Shown: positions 9,370 through 18,001 of the stretch, piece by piece
How the letters are laid out: every line of letters begins with the position of its first letter
How positions within the stretch are numbered: position 1 is the first letter of the stretch
Source of the DNA: Bacteroides stercoris ATCC 43183
Lineage (GTDB): Bacteria; Bacteroidota; Bacteroidia; Bacteroidales; Bacteroidaceae
Assembly (NCBI RefSeq): GCF_025147325.1
Contig: NZ_CP102262.1
Coordinates: forward strand, 2,790,001 to 2,854,000
DNA length: 64,000 bases
Direction of reading: 5' to 3'
Notes under the pieces: generated by a model
What the model was told of the DNA's origin: nothing
Databases searched by the model: none
Seen by the model: only the letters and a program-made list of their open reading frames with translations
Program-made: the position numbers and the translations under genes

Positions 9370-10662
9370 ATGAAGTTTTCTGAACTAAATTTAAATGACA
9401 ATGTGCTTGAAGCACTGGACGCAATGCGCTTTGACGAGTGCACTCCGATACAAGAAAAATCAATACCTGTTATACTCGAAGGCCGGGATTTGATAGCTGT
9501 TGCACAAACCGGGACCGGAAAAACAGCCGCCTATCTGTTACCTATATTGAACAAGCTTTCGGAAGGCGGGCATCCCGAAGATTCCATCAACTGTATAGTA
9601 ATGGCCCCTACACGGGAACTGGCTCAGCAGATAGACCAGCAGATGGAAGGTTTCTCCTATTTCATGCCGGTGAGCAGCGTGGCCGTGTACGGCGGTAATG
9701 ACGGAGTGCTTTTCGAGCAGCAAAAAAGAGGACTGACTTTGGGAGCGGATGTTGTAATCGCTACTCCGGGACGTCTGATAGCTCATCTCAGTCTGGGATA
9801 TGTAGACCTTTCACGCGTCTCCTATTTCATTTTGGATGAAGCAGACCGTATGCTCGATATGGGATTTTATGATGACATTATGCAGATTGTGAAATTCCTG
9901 CCTAAGGAGCGTCAGACCATTATGTTTTCGGCTACGATGCCTGCCAAGATACAACAGTTGGCGCAAAACATTCTGCATAATCCGGCAGAAGTGAAACTTG
10001 CCGTTTCCAAACCTGCCGAGAAAATCGTACAGGCTGCCTATATATGCTATGAGAACCAGAAATTGGGTATCATCCGCAGTCTTTTCGCTGAGCAGACCCC
10101 CGAACGTGTCATTATCTTCGCTTCTTCCAAGTTGAAGGTGAAAGAGGTGGCCAAAGCCCTGAAGCAAATGAAGCTGAACGTTGGGGAAATGCACTCCGAC
10201 CTTGAGCAGGCGCAGCGTGAGGAAGTAATGTACGAGTTCAAGGCGGGACGAATCAATATTCTGGTTGCCACCGATATTGTGGCGCGCGGTATAGATATAG
10301 ATGACATCCGTTTGGTTATCAATTATGATGTGCCGCATGATAGTGAAGATTATGTGCACCGCATCGGACGTACGGCACGTGCCAATAATGACGGTGTAGC
10401 CCTTACTTTCGTCAATGAAAAGGAACAGACGAATTTCAAGAGCATAGAGAATTTCCTGGAAAAAGAAATCTATAAGATACCTGTGCCGGAAGAGTTGGGT
10501 GAAGCTCCCGAATACAAGCCGCGCTCCAATGACGGACGCAAACGCAGCAGCTTTAAAGGTGGCGGACGTCGGAACAACGGAACCGGCAAAGGCGGCAATA
10601 GAAATAATAACAAACGCAGGGACGGCAGCAAAAAGCCCACTCAGGCTGAGAAGCAGGAATAA
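9370..10662 (+). CDS. DEAD-box ATP-dependent RNA helicase (RhlE-like)
   Basis: This 430-residue protein unwinds RNA duplexes, probably in ribosome assembly or mRNA turnover. The Q motif is FDECTPIQEKSIP, followed by AQTGTGKT at 45-52, PTRELAQQ, TPGR, DEAD at 156-159, SAT, and the second RecA domain with VATDIVARGIDI and HRIGRTARA. The C-terminal 65 residues are basic and rich in Gly, Asn and Arg, a low-complexity RNA-binding tail typical of the RhlE group. It is transcribed alone from a good promoter and ends at a hairpin terminator. Confidence 0.95.
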   Translation: MKFSELNLNDNVLEALDAMRFDECTPIQEKSIPVILEGRDLIAVAQTGTGKTAAYLLPILNKLSEGGHPEDSINCIVMAPTRELAQQIDQQMEGFSYFMPVSSVAVYGGNDGVLFEQQKRGLTLGADVVIATPGRLIAHLSLGYVDLSRVSYFILDEADRMLDMGFYDDIMQIVKFLPKERQTIMFSATMPAKIQQLAQNILHNPAEVKLAVSKPAEKIVQAAYICYENQKLGIIRSLFAEQTPERVIIFASSKLKVKEVAKALKQMKLNVGEMHSDLEQAQREEVMYEFKAGRINILVATDIVARGIDIDDIRLVINYDVPHDSEDYVHRIGRTARANNDGVALTFVNEKEQTNFKSIENFLEKEIYKIPVPEELGEAPEYKPRSNDGRKRSSFKGGGRRNNGTGKGGNRNNNKRRDGSKKPTQAEKQE

Positions 10663-10664
10663 GT

Positions 10665-10692
10665 AAAAAGCGGAATTTATTCCGCTTTTTTT
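10665..10692. terminator. Bidirectional terminator between helicase and DUF4738 genes
   Basis: AAAAAGCGGAA pairs with TTCCGCTTTTT at 10680-10690 around a four-base loop; each strand has a T-tract. The stop codon of the minus-strand gene lies inside it. Confidence 0.85.
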
Positions 10693-11465
10693 ATGTCCAT
10701 CCGATTATCGAATCCGATGGTAATATCTGCCAGACTATATACGGAGCTTTCCGGCACGCGTAAGGTTGCCTGATATTGGTAGCCTTTATTATCAACTCCC
10801 ATAAAATTCATATCGGCAAGAATCATCTGACTCAGAATATCTTCGGGAAAGATGCCGGCAAATGCCTTCTTGGTAATGTCTTTGCCATACAACATTCGTC
10901 TGCCCTCATACACGCAAATATGTATGACATTGTCATAGTAGACATTGTCCACGCTGATGCCACCCTCTGAATAGGATGAGCGGACGACTTTCATTGTCGA
11001 AGGGTTGACGTACACATATCCCCGGTAGCGTGTGCCTTTGTACATCACTACGCTGTCCTTTTTCACCACTTCCGTGGTGGGTATGACTTCCACTTCCTTG
11101 TTTTCAAAGGCGAGTATATCCTCCGGATTTTCCGATTTATGCAGTTTTATAATCTCATCCGCCAATGAATGAAACCAGAAGCTGTATTCTGTCTGTCGGT
11201 CAATCTTGTAAGTCACGGTATGATTGCCGTACACATACATCGTATCTCGTATAATCTTGAATGATACGGGGATATTCTGAGGATCGGCATAGTATATGGT
11301 ATCTCCTTCTATACGCATCAGGGGCAGTTCGGTTTCATCATTTATCCAGACACCTTGAAGCAGAGCCTTGGCCGTAGCGTCTTCTTCGAGTGTTTTTTGC
11401 TCTTTACCATTACCGCATGCAGCCAACGCTATGACGCAGCACAACTCTATTACGAGTTTTTTCAT
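10677..11465 (-). CDS. DUF4738 lipoprotein
   Basis: This 262-residue protein has a lipoprotein signal (KKLVIELCCVIALAACGNG, lipidated Cys at about residue 17) and then a globular region that I recognise as the DUF4738 type found in Bacteroidales. It contains no catalytic motif I can name; the body is mostly beta-strand-like with many Tyr and Val residues (TYKIDRQTEYSFWFHSLADE, YRGYVYVNPSTMK). It is the last gene of the minus-strand cluster with ugd, rfbC and the Wzi-like gene, 15 bases after ugd, so an envelope role is likely. Function unknown. Confidence 0.75.
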   Translation of the reverse strand: MKKLVIELCCVIALAACGNGKEQKTLEEDATAKALLQGVWINDETELPLMRIEGDTIYYADPQNIPVSFKIIRDTMYVYGNHTVTYKIDRQTEYSFWFHSLADEIIKLHKSENPEDILAFENKEVEVIPTTEVVKKDSVVMYKGTRYRGYVYVNPSTMKVVRSSYSEGGISVDNVYYDNVIHICVYEGRRMLYGKDITKKAFAGIFPEDILSQMILADMNFMGVDNKGYQYQATLRVPESSVYSLADITIGFDNRMDIKKAE

Positions 11466-11480
11466 GTCTATCTCCTTCCT

Positions 11481-12794
11481 TTATTTACCTATACAGTGGT
11501 AGGTAAATCCAAGTTCTTCTATTTCTTTCTTTTCGTAGATATTACGACCGTCCAGTAACACCGGGGTTCTCATGGTTTTTTTGATAACGGCCCATGACGG
11601 CAGGCGGAATTCTTTCCATTCCGTCACCAGCATCAAGGCATCCGCATCGAGTGCGGCATCGTACATATCGGTGGCATAGCAGACGCTGTCGCCTATCCTG
11701 CGGCGGCACTCCGTCATGGCAGCCGGATCGTACACACGCACTTTACAACCGGCATTCAGCAACTTGTCAATCAGAATCAGCGAAGGCGCCTCGCGCATGT
11801 CGTCTGTTTCCGGCTTGAAAGCCAACCCCCACAAGGCAATTGTCTTATCACGCAAATCGCCGCTGAAGTGGCGTTGCAGTTTTTCAAACAAGATGCTTTT
11901 CTGCTTTTCATTGACTTCCTCTACAGCCTGGAGCACACGCATCCGGTAACCGTTCTGTTCGGCGGTTTTGATTAATGCCTTTACGTCTTTCGGGAAGCAC
12001 GAACCGCCATATCCGATGCCCGGATAGAGGAACTTACGGCCGATACGCGTATCGGAACCGATGCCGCTGCGTACCATATTGACGTCGGCTCCCACCAGCT
12101 CGCACAGGTTGGCAATGTCGTTCATGAAGCTGATGCGGGTGGCAAGCATGGAGTTGGCTGCGTATTTGGTCATTTCGGCAGACGGAATATCCATGAAGAT
12201 AACGCGGAAGTTGTTCAGCAGAAACGGTTTGTAGAGTTTGCTCATCAGTTTCTTTGCACGTTCGGACTCCACTCCCACCACTACCCGGTCGGGGCTCATG
12301 AAGTCTGCTACCGCATTTCCTTCTTTCAGGAATTCGGGATTGGAAGCTACATCGAAGTCTATCTGTACTCCCCGCTTATCCAATTCGTCCTGGATAGCCA
12401 TGCGCACCTTTCCGGCGGTGCCTACGGGCACGGTGCTTTTGGTTACCACCAATACATATTTCGTCATGTTACGCCCGATGGTACGCGCCACTTCAAGCAC
12501 ATAACTCAGGTCTGCACTGCCATCCTCGTCGGGCGGAGTACCCACGGCGCTGAATATAACATCCACTTCGTTCAGGCAACTTTCCAGAGAAGTCGTGAAT
12601 TGCAGGCGTCCTGCTTTCGCGTTCCGGTTTACCATTTCCTCCAATCCGTTTTCGTAGATTGGGATAATACCCTGCTTCAATGCTTCTATCTTTTCGCTGT
12701 TTGTGTCGACGCAAATGACATTGACACCTATTTCAGCAAAACAAGTACCGGTTACCAAACCGACGTACCCCGTACCAACAATGGCTATCTTCAT
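11481..12794 (-). CDS. ugd: UDP-glucose 6-dehydrogenase
   Basis: This 437-residue enzyme oxidises UDP-glucose to UDP-glucuronate with two NAD+, supplying precursors for capsule and other glycans. The Rossmann motif is GTGYVGLVTGTCFAE at 7-21, the middle helix bundle includes NPEFLKEGNAV, and the catalytic GYGGSCFPKD has Cys266, Lys269 and Asp270. Length is normal for bacterial Ugd. GDP-mannose dehydrogenase shares the fold; the overall sequence looks Ugd-like but the substrate is inferred. rfbC lies 3 bases upstream. Confidence 0.93.
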   Translation of the reverse strand: MKIAIVGTGYVGLVTGTCFAEIGVNVICVDTNSEKIEALKQGIIPIYENGLEEMVNRNAKAGRLQFTTSLESCLNEVDVIFSAVGTPPDEDGSADLSYVLEVARTIGRNMTKYVLVVTKSTVPVGTAGKVRMAIQDELDKRGVQIDFDVASNPEFLKEGNAVADFMSPDRVVVGVESERAKKLMSKLYKPFLLNNFRVIFMDIPSAEMTKYAANSMLATRISFMNDIANLCELVGADVNMVRSGIGSDTRIGRKFLYPGIGYGGSCFPKDVKALIKTAEQNGYRMRVLQAVEEVNEKQKSILFEKLQRHFSGDLRDKTIALWGLAFKPETDDMREAPSLILIDKLLNAGCKVRVYDPAAMTECRRRIGDSVCYATDMYDAALDADALMLVTEWKEFRLPSWAVIKKTMRTPVLLDGRNIYEKKEIEELGFTYHCIGK

Positions 12795-12797
12795 ATC

Positions 12798-13346
12798 TTA
12801 TTCAAAATATTCCGCATCTTTGAAAGATACGGCATGTCCGTCTTTCTCCGATAATATGAACTGAGATTCCGCAACCGGCCAGTCGATGCCTATGGTTTCA
12901 TCATTGAAGCGAATCGACGCTTCCGCCTGCGGAGCATAACCGTTATCTACTTTGTAGGTAAAGATTGCCTCTTCGCTCAGTACCAGAAAGCCATGGGCAA
13001 ATCCGCGGGGAATAAAGAACTGACGCTTGTTCTCTTCGCTCAGTTCCACGCTGACGTACTTGCCGAACGTAGGAGAAGAACGGCGTAAATCGACCGCAAC
13101 ATCCAAAACTTTACCTTTTATGACACGTACCAGTTTCGCCTGGCTGTATTCGCCTTTCTGGTAATGCAACCCGCGCAGTACGCCGAAAGAGGATTTTGAT
13201 TCGTTGTCCTGTACAAAATGTACATCGCCGATATTGGCACGGAATTCTTCTTCCTTAAAGGCTTCCATGAAGTAGCCGCGTGCATCATTGAACACTTTCG
13301 GTTCGATGATCCATACGCCGTCAATTTCTGTCTGTATGTAGTTCAT
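12798..13346 (-). CDS. rfbC: dTDP-4-dehydrorhamnose 3,5-epimerase (RmlC)
   Basis: This 182-residue cupin epimerises dTDP-4-keto-6-deoxyglucose at C3 and C5 in dTDP-L-rhamnose synthesis. Family marks are DARGYFMEAF, GVLRGLHYQ with His61 as catalytic base, the KGKVLDVAVDLRRSSPTFGKY strand pair, and IPRGFAHGFLVLSEEA. Length is typical. The other rhamnose genes (rfbA, B, D) are not in the window, so this is a detached copy working with ugd and the Wzi-like gene in surface polysaccharide formation. It sits 4 bases after the Wzi-like gene. Confidence 0.94.
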   Translation of the reverse strand: MNYIQTEIDGVWIIEPKVFNDARGYFMEAFKEEEFRANIGDVHFVQDNESKSSFGVLRGLHYQKGEYSQAKLVRVIKGKVLDVAVDLRRSSPTFGKYVSVELSEENKRQFFIPRGFAHGFLVLSEEAIFTYKVDNGYAPQAEASIRFNDETIGIDWPVAESQFILSEKDGHAVSFKDAEYFE

Positions 13347-13350
13347 TGCT

Positions 13351-14835
13351 TTAGAATGTTTTATGTATTTTCATTTGAAATCCGAAGTTGTCTCCGTATA
13401 TATCTCCCATGTCCAGAGCGAGAGAGGCGTTGAAGTTCCAGCCTTTCCATCTTTCGGGAGAATAAGAGAACGAGGCATAGGCCGAAAAGTTCTCCAGAAT
13501 ATCCAGTGTGGGAGCACCGGGAGTACCCCATGTTCTGTTGTGGCTCATTTTGGCTATGTAGCTCCATTCGGAAGTTATTTGTCCGCTCCAGCCGATGTGC
13601 AGCGCTTTTATGCGGTTGTACTTGAACGTCATGTCACCGTCCTGGTTATAGATAGGCGAAGCAATCAGAGGATTGGCTATCATCATGCCCCAATGCGCCC
13701 AGCCGGGGTAAAGGCCGTTGTTGTAATAGTTGTCGGAACCGCCGGTCTTGTGTACGGGACCTTCTTCTGGTTCGTGCAAGCCGTGCAGCGGACCGCTCAT
13801 ATTGGTGGTCTGCAGGAACTCGAACACAACCGCATTGACGGGCTTGAAGTTGTTGAAGTTCATTTCAAGTCCCCACAATCCGTCCCAACCGTTCTGCTTG
13901 CCCATAGCGGAGAAGTCGTCGAAATGATTGCACAGGTATGCGCTGATAGAGAATTTATCGGAACGGTGGGTCAGCTTTATCTGTTCGCTGCCCAGGAAGT
14001 TGCCCTGATAGAAGTTACTGTCGTTCCAGGGTTTGTCTTCACCGCCGGAGCCGGGGATAAATACTCTGAAATAATCTTTCAGCGTATTGCCCAGATTTAC
14101 CATGCTGCCGTCCGCATTCACCAGTGTTCCGCCGAATTGCGTATCGAGCGTCATGCCGATGTCGAGCTGCCATTTCCCGTTGGGCACGCCGACGCGGACA
14201 AATCCTTCTTTATGATGATATTTGATGTCTTTTGTGTACCAATGCCCAGCTCCTACCTTCCGTTCCTGGTAGTTGTTATCGGTGAACCATCCGTAAGAGA
14301 TTTCACCTTTAATGGCGAAACGCGGAAGGACATACAAGTATTCGGGGATGCCTATCATTATTTGCGGAATCGGCCTCGCGTTGCCCGACCATGTCATGTC
14401 GCCGCTACTCAAAGCGTTATTCAGCAATGGAGCGCCTTTCTCGCGGCTTCCGGCAAAAATTCCCAGCCACTTGTAACGTGCATCTATATAGGCCTGCTGG
14501 ATAAAAATGTCTTTATCGCCCTTGAAGTTCATGCCCACGGCTGCTACCATGTCCAGCTTTTCTTCGAACTTCCACTTGCCGAGCCGGTGTTTGTAGCCCA
14601 GTCCGCCCCGTATATACGTATTGTCGTAAATAGAACCGAGCCCCTGTTGGTTGCTCACTTGCCACAAAGGAGTATTGTCGCCCGTGTGCACGGTGGCTCC
14701 GTATTCCACAAAAGGCGAAACCTGTGCCGTTGCCATACCGCTACCTGCAAGAATAATGGCCAACAAACAGATAGGAATACGCATTACGGCAAATAGTCTG
14801 TATTTGGTTAAGTGCTGACAGTTATCTGTGTTCAT
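13351..14835 (-). CDS. Wzi-like capsule assembly outer-membrane barrel
   Basis: This protein of about 494 residues is a predicted outer-membrane beta-barrel of the capsule assembly Wzi family. A signal peptide (RIPICLLAIILAGSGMATAQ) is followed by ATAQVSPFVEYGATVHTGDNTPLWQVSNQQGLGSI, which I recognise as the family start, and it ends in alternating aromatic strands. A -7 box at 14900-14893 covers the ATG at 14895, so that start is excluded; I chose the ATG at 14835, and the ATG at 14784, directly before the signal peptide, is also possible. As first gene of the ugd-rfbC group it suggests a role in attaching surface polysaccharide. Confidence 0.85.
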   Translation of the reverse strand: MNTDNCQHLTKYRLFAVMRIPICLLAIILAGSGMATAQVSPFVEYGATVHTGDNTPLWQVSNQQGLGSIYDNTYIRGGLGYKHRLGKWKFEEKLDMVAAVGMNFKGDKDIFIQQAYIDARYKWLGIFAGSREKGAPLLNNALSSGDMTWSGNARPIPQIMIGIPEYLYVLPRFAIKGEISYGWFTDNNYQERKVGAGHWYTKDIKYHHKEGFVRVGVPNGKWQLDIGMTLDTQFGGTLVNADGSMVNLGNTLKDYFRVFIPGSGGEDKPWNDSNFYQGNFLGSEQIKLTHRSDKFSISAYLCNHFDDFSAMGKQNGWDGLWGLEMNFNNFKPVNAVVFEFLQTTNMSGPLHGLHEPEEGPVHKTGGSDNYYNNGLYPGWAHWGMMIANPLIASPIYNQDGDMTFKYNRIKALHIGWSGQITSEWSYIAKMSHNRTWGTPGAPTLDILENFSAYASFSYSPERWKGWNFNASLALDMGDIYGDNFGFQMKIHKTF

Positions 14836-14892
14836 TATCGAATATATAATATAGTTTATAGTCCTGATTAAAGAGAAACGTAGAAAACGGTG

Positions 14893-14900
14893 CAAAAGTA
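14893..14900 (-). promoter_or_regulatory. -7 box of the Wzi-ugd cluster
   Basis: The minus strand reads TACTTTTG here, matching TAnnTTTG. It excludes the ATG at 14895 as start and places transcription start near 14886. Confidence 0.6.
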
Positions 14901-15016
14901 GGAAAAAAATCTAATATATCGGTCATGGGCGATAAAGGAGTTTCCAAAGTTTGCCGTGTTTATAAATTCTTAGTAAGAAAAGCAGCCCGAAAGTGGCATA
15001 TATCCGATAAAACCGC

Positions 15017-15024
15017 TACTTTTG
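15017..15024 (+). promoter_or_regulatory. -7 box almost touching the start of the HU/SPOR gene
   Basis: TACTTTTG matches TAnnTTTG and ends only four bases before the ATG at 15029, which would make the mRNA leaderless or nearly so. Confidence 0.5.
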
Positions 15025-15028
15025 TAGC

Positions 15029-16111
15029 ATGATTGAATTAGCACAGCACATAGAAGCATTATTATTGGAGAATGATTGTGTCATTGTTCCGGGGTTGGGC
15101 GGATTTGTCGCTCACTACACTCCGGCAATGAGAGTGGCGGAAGAAAATACGTTTTTGCCCCCTACCCGCATCATCGGCTTCAATCCGCAACTGAAGATGA
15201 ACGACGGGCTGTTGGTACAATCCTACATGGCTGTGTATGATACGGATTTTTCCGATGCCACCAGGATTGTAGGCAAATCGGTGAAAGAACTGCTGGCTCT
15301 TCTTCATGAGAATGGAAAAGCGGATTTGCCCAATATCGGCGAATTGCGCTATAACATTCATGATTCCTACGATTTCACACCTTACGATGATAAGCTTACC
15401 ACTCCTTACTTATACGGGCTTGGCAGTTTTGAAATGCAGGAACTGGCAGTCTTGCACAAGCCCTGCCGGAACGGAAGCAAGACTATTCCTTTCGCACCGG
15501 TTGTCCGGGAAGAAAAGAAGCGTAAGTATGGGATGCGAATCAACACTTCTTATCTGGCGAATGCCGTTGCCATGATTGCCGTTGCGGCTCTGTTCTTTTT
15601 TCTTCCCGCACCCGTAGAAAACACCGAAGTGATGGAAGCCAACTATGCGCGGCTGCTGCCCGGTGATTTGTTCGGGCAGATAGAAAAGCAGTCATTGGCC
15701 ATCACTCCGATTGTCATCCATCAGCAGGAGACGGGTAAGAAGGCGAAAACCACCCGTAGCGCCGGCAAGAAACCGGTTGCTCCCGTTGCCGTAAAAGAAG
15801 TAAAAGTCCGTCAGCAGACTGCAACAATTGCGGCTCAGCCTAAAGCAGCGCCCACAGTTGCCGCTCCTGCCGTTCAAGCCGTAAAGACACCTTATCATAT
15901 TATCATAGCCAGCGTGGGTTCTGAAAAAGACGCCGACACCATGGCACAGCAGTTGGTTGCCAAAGGTTATGCAGGAGCTAAAGCGATTATCGGCGACGGC
16001 AAGATGCGCGTCAGCATTCAGTCCTGTGCCACGGAAAAAGAGGCATACCGCGCCTTGAACCTGATTCGCCAGAATGAAGCATACAAGAGTGCCTGGGTTC
16101 TGAAAAGATAA
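15029..16111 (+). CDS. HU/CCDC81-like domain, membrane segment and SPOR domain protein
   Basis: This 360-residue protein has three parts. Residues 1-130 resemble the bacterial HU domain of the CCDC81 type (IELAQHIEALLLENDCVIVPGLGGFVAHYTPA). A single membrane helix lies at about 176-194. A periplasmic Ala/Lys/Val-rich linker leads to a C-terminal SPOR domain at about 289-360 (YHIIIASVGSEKDADTMAQQL). SPOR domains bind denuded peptidoglycan at division sites, so the protein could link a cytoplasmic DNA- or protein-binding domain to the septum; that link is inference. The N-terminus is well conserved, so the ATG right behind the -7 box is kept. Confidence 0.82.
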   Translation: MIELAQHIEALLLENDCVIVPGLGGFVAHYTPAMRVAEENTFLPPTRIIGFNPQLKMNDGLLVQSYMAVYDTDFSDATRIVGKSVKELLALLHENGKADLPNIGELRYNIHDSYDFTPYDDKLTTPYLYGLGSFEMQELAVLHKPCRNGSKTIPFAPVVREEKKRKYGMRINTSYLANAVAMIAVAALFFFLPAPVENTEVMEANYARLLPGDLFGQIEKQSLAITPIVIHQQETGKKAKTTRSAGKKPVAPVAVKEVKVRQQTATIAAQPKAAPTVAAPAVQAVKTPYHIIIASVGSEKDADTMAQQLVAKGYAGAKAIIGDGKMRVSIQSCATEKEAYRALNLIRQNEAYKSAWVLKR

Positions 16112-16157
16112 TTTTCTTCACAGTCAATTATTAACCATCAACTATTCCGACAATTCA

Positions 16158-16679
16158 ATGAAACGTATCCGTTGCCCCAAATGTGAGAACTATCTGACTT
16201 TCGACGAAACAAAATATACGGAAGGCCAGTCCCTGGTATTTGTCTGCGAGAACTGTAAGAAGCAGTTCAGCATACGTTTGGGCAAGACAAAGATGAAAGC
16301 TCCGCAGAAAGAGGAGAATCCGGACGAAACCGAATACAAGGAAGCCTTCGGAAGCATTACGGTCATTGAGAATGTTTTCGGATTCAAGCAAGTGCTGCCG
16401 CTACAGGAGGGAGACAATAAAATCGGCCGCCGCTGCGTAGGGACGGTTGTCAATGTCCCGATAGAAACCTCGGACATGAGCATGGACCGTACGCACTGCA
16501 TTATCAATGTGAAGCGCAACAAGCAAGGCAACCTTATCTATACCCTGCGCGACGCCCCCAGCCTGACGGGCACTTTCCTGAACAATGAAATTCTGGGTGA
16601 CAAAGACCGTATCCGCATTGAAGACGGAGCCATTGTAACCATCGGCGCCACCACTTTTATTCTTCGGGCGGCGGAGTAA
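16158..16679 (+). CDS. Zinc-ribbon and FHA domain protein
   Basis: This 173-residue cytoplasmic protein starts with a zinc ribbon (Cys6-x2-Cys9 and Cys30-x2-Cys33) of the MJ0042-like type, followed by an FHA domain at about 75-170. The FHA signature GDNKIGRR...DMSMDRTHCIINV and TGTFLNNEIL is clear; FHA domains bind phosphothreonine peptides. No kinase is adjacent. It lies 46 bases after the HU/SPOR gene, so it may be cotranscribed with it. Its last 23 bases overlap the end of the converging membrane-protein gene. Confidence 0.88.
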   Translation: MKRIRCPKCENYLTFDETKYTEGQSLVFVCENCKKQFSIRLGKTKMKAPQKEENPDETEYKEAFGSITVIENVFGFKQVLPLQEGDNKIGRRCVGTVVNVPIETSDMSMDRTHCIINVKRNKQGNLIYTLRDAPSLTGTFLNNEILGDKDRIRIEDGAIVTIGATTFILRAAE

Positions 16680-17109
16680 AGAGATTGCCTTTCCGGTTTA
16701 TCCACCAATAGCGTATAAACAATACTCCGGTGAAGATGAGCGCAAGCGACAGCCCGGTATAGAACACCGAAATAAATGCGTCCGGCAATATATGGAACGA
16801 GCGCATCGTGACGCCGAACGTTATCATGAAGACCATTACAATCCAGCCTTTTACGTCAAAGAAAGAAAAAGGGCAGTTCTTCTCTTTCTTCTTTTCTCCG
16901 ATACGTTTGGTGTGCTTGTAATAAAGCCTTTTGAAAACAAACAAAAAGAAGAGAAGGAACACGACTGTGGCCTCTCCTATCTTGAAAAGCCAGTATTGGG
17001 AATCTGTCAGCCATGTCATTATTCCTATCCTGAAGATATTGGCCCCGGCTATAATCCATACCACTCCGGCGGTTATAAGCAATACTTTTCTGTTTACTCC
17101 GTATTTCAT
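16657..17109 (-). CDS. Small membrane protein, four predicted helices
   Basis: This 150-residue protein has hydrophobic segments at about 8-27 (VLLITAGVVWIIAGANIF), 42-60, 87-106 and 114-133, separated by a very basic loop (KRIGEKKKEK). I do not recognise a named family with certainty; such proteins are common conserved hypotheticals in Bacteroides. It has a -7 box TATCTTTG on the minus strand at 17152-17145. Its 3' end overlaps the FHA gene tail to tail by 23 bases. Downstream of its promoter side lies the 22-base-period palindrome array. Confidence 0.7.
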   Translation of the reverse strand: MKYGVNRKVLLITAGVVWIIAGANIFRIGIMTWLTDSQYWLFKIGEATVVFLLFFLFVFKRLYYKHTKRIGEKKKEKNCPFSFFDVKGWIVMVFMITFGVTMRSFHILPDAFISVFYTGLSLALIFTGVLFIRYWWINRKGNLFTPPPEE

Positions 17110-17221
17110 GTTTCCGTTTTGTATAATCCTGCTGATACAGGGAACAAAGATAGTGAAAATATGTTCGTAAATTCATATTGTGTACCTTGCTGGCGGTCAG
17201 TTGTATGCATGTACCAATAAA

Positions 17222-17397
17222 TTTCTTTGCTTGGTACTGTCCATACCACAGTTTGGTACGAGAAGTACCTTACTAAGGTACGGCGCGTACCACTGCGTGG
17301 TACAAGAGCTACCAACGGTTGGTATTCCCTGTACCACCTGCCGGTAGTTGAGGTATCCTGTGGTGGAATGCCGGCTACCCTGCGGTGGAATACCGAC
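17222..17397. repeat. Array of eight 22-base units built of short palindromes
   Basis: Units start at 17222, 17244, 17266, 17288, 17310, 17332, 17354 and 17376, exactly 22 bases apart. Each has a 15-base core of the form TACC-N7-GGTA and a 7-base linker. The cores at 17266 (TACCTTACTAAGGTA) and 17310 (TACCAACGGTTGGTA) are perfect palindromes around a central base, and 17288 has six-base arms; the inner bases differ between units but pairing is kept. The first and the last two units are degenerate. The array begins eight bases after the stop of the DUF6078 gene on the minus strand. A related array is at 49292-49401. Confidence 0.9.
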
Positions 17398-17404
17398 AGT
17401 GTGC

Positions 17405-17839
17405 TTACCAGTCGTATTCCTCGGTGTACCGATCGAACTGTATCTCCTCTTTCCAGCCATGCTTCCGGCATACCTGGCGGATGCACTCCTGCTGCTTCGG
17501 AGTAAGTCCCAGCTTCTGGTTGCGATACCGGTAATAGGGCGAATGGTTGAATATGGCTTCCAGATTGAGGTGAATGGCACGGGAGATGCGTGCGGGCATA
17601 TCATCGTAAAGCTTCTTGAAGCCCCATGCCACCCGTATTTTCTTGTTGCTGCGGAAGTGCGGGCACTCTTTCCCTGCCGCCGGATAGCAGAGGGGGTTGA
17701 TGACGGACAGCCGGATGTTTTGCGCCGTGGTGTATTGTGTCATACTGTGCCGCAGGCAGTTTTCGGCTTTCGGGCATCGGGTGTTGAAGCACAATGTGTA
17801 TTGGGCTGCTTGATTGTTTAAGTCGGAGTTGTTTTCCAT
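17405..17839 (-). CDS. DUF6078 family protein, Cys-rich N-terminus
   Basis: This 144-residue protein matches what I know as the DUF6078 family of Bacteroidales. The N-terminal half has a Cys/His pattern (TLCFNTRCPKAENCLRH, then LCYPAAGKECPHFRS) that could bind a metal. The C-terminal half is basic and helical with LGLTPKQQECIRQVCRKHGW. Function is unknown; a nucleic-acid role is only a guess. A near-consensus -7 box (TATCTTTA on the minus strand, 17884-17877) lies upstream. The palindrome array follows its stop codon directly. Confidence 0.72.
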   Translation of the reverse strand: MENNSDLNNQAAQYTLCFNTRCPKAENCLRHSMTQYTTAQNIRLSVINPLCYPAAGKECPHFRSNKKIRVAWGFKKLYDDMPARISRAIHLNLEAIFNHSPYYRYRNQKLGLTPKQQECIRQVCRKHGWKEEIQFDRYTEEYDW

Positions 17840-17941
17840 TAGTTATCAGAATTTTGATGAATATCGCTTTATCCGGTAAAGATACGCGAAAAAATCCGGC
17901 CGGCACCATATAACGGCTGTTTTATTGGGTAGGTCGGGCAT

Positions 17942-17975
17942 AAAAAAACAAGGCAAAGCCGAAGCCCTGCCCTGT
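17942..17975 (-). terminator. Terminator after uxaB
   Basis: On the minus strand ACAGGGCAGGGC pairs with GCTTTGCCTTGT around a TTCG tetraloop, with three G-U pairs, and seven T follow. Confidence 0.85.
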
Positions 17976-18001
17976 TTTTCTTTTGTTATACCGGTTCTTT
18001 A

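Noticed and set aside
13363..14796. A 477-residue plus-strand frame opposite the Wzi-like gene
   Set aside because: The minus strand has a signal peptide, barrel strands and operon context; the plus frame has no recognisable feature and no promoter.
17222..17397. Possible CRISPR array
   Set aside because: The repeats are only 15 bases, palindromic and variable, the linkers are 7 bases, and no cas genes are present. The fixed 22-base period does not fit CRISPR.
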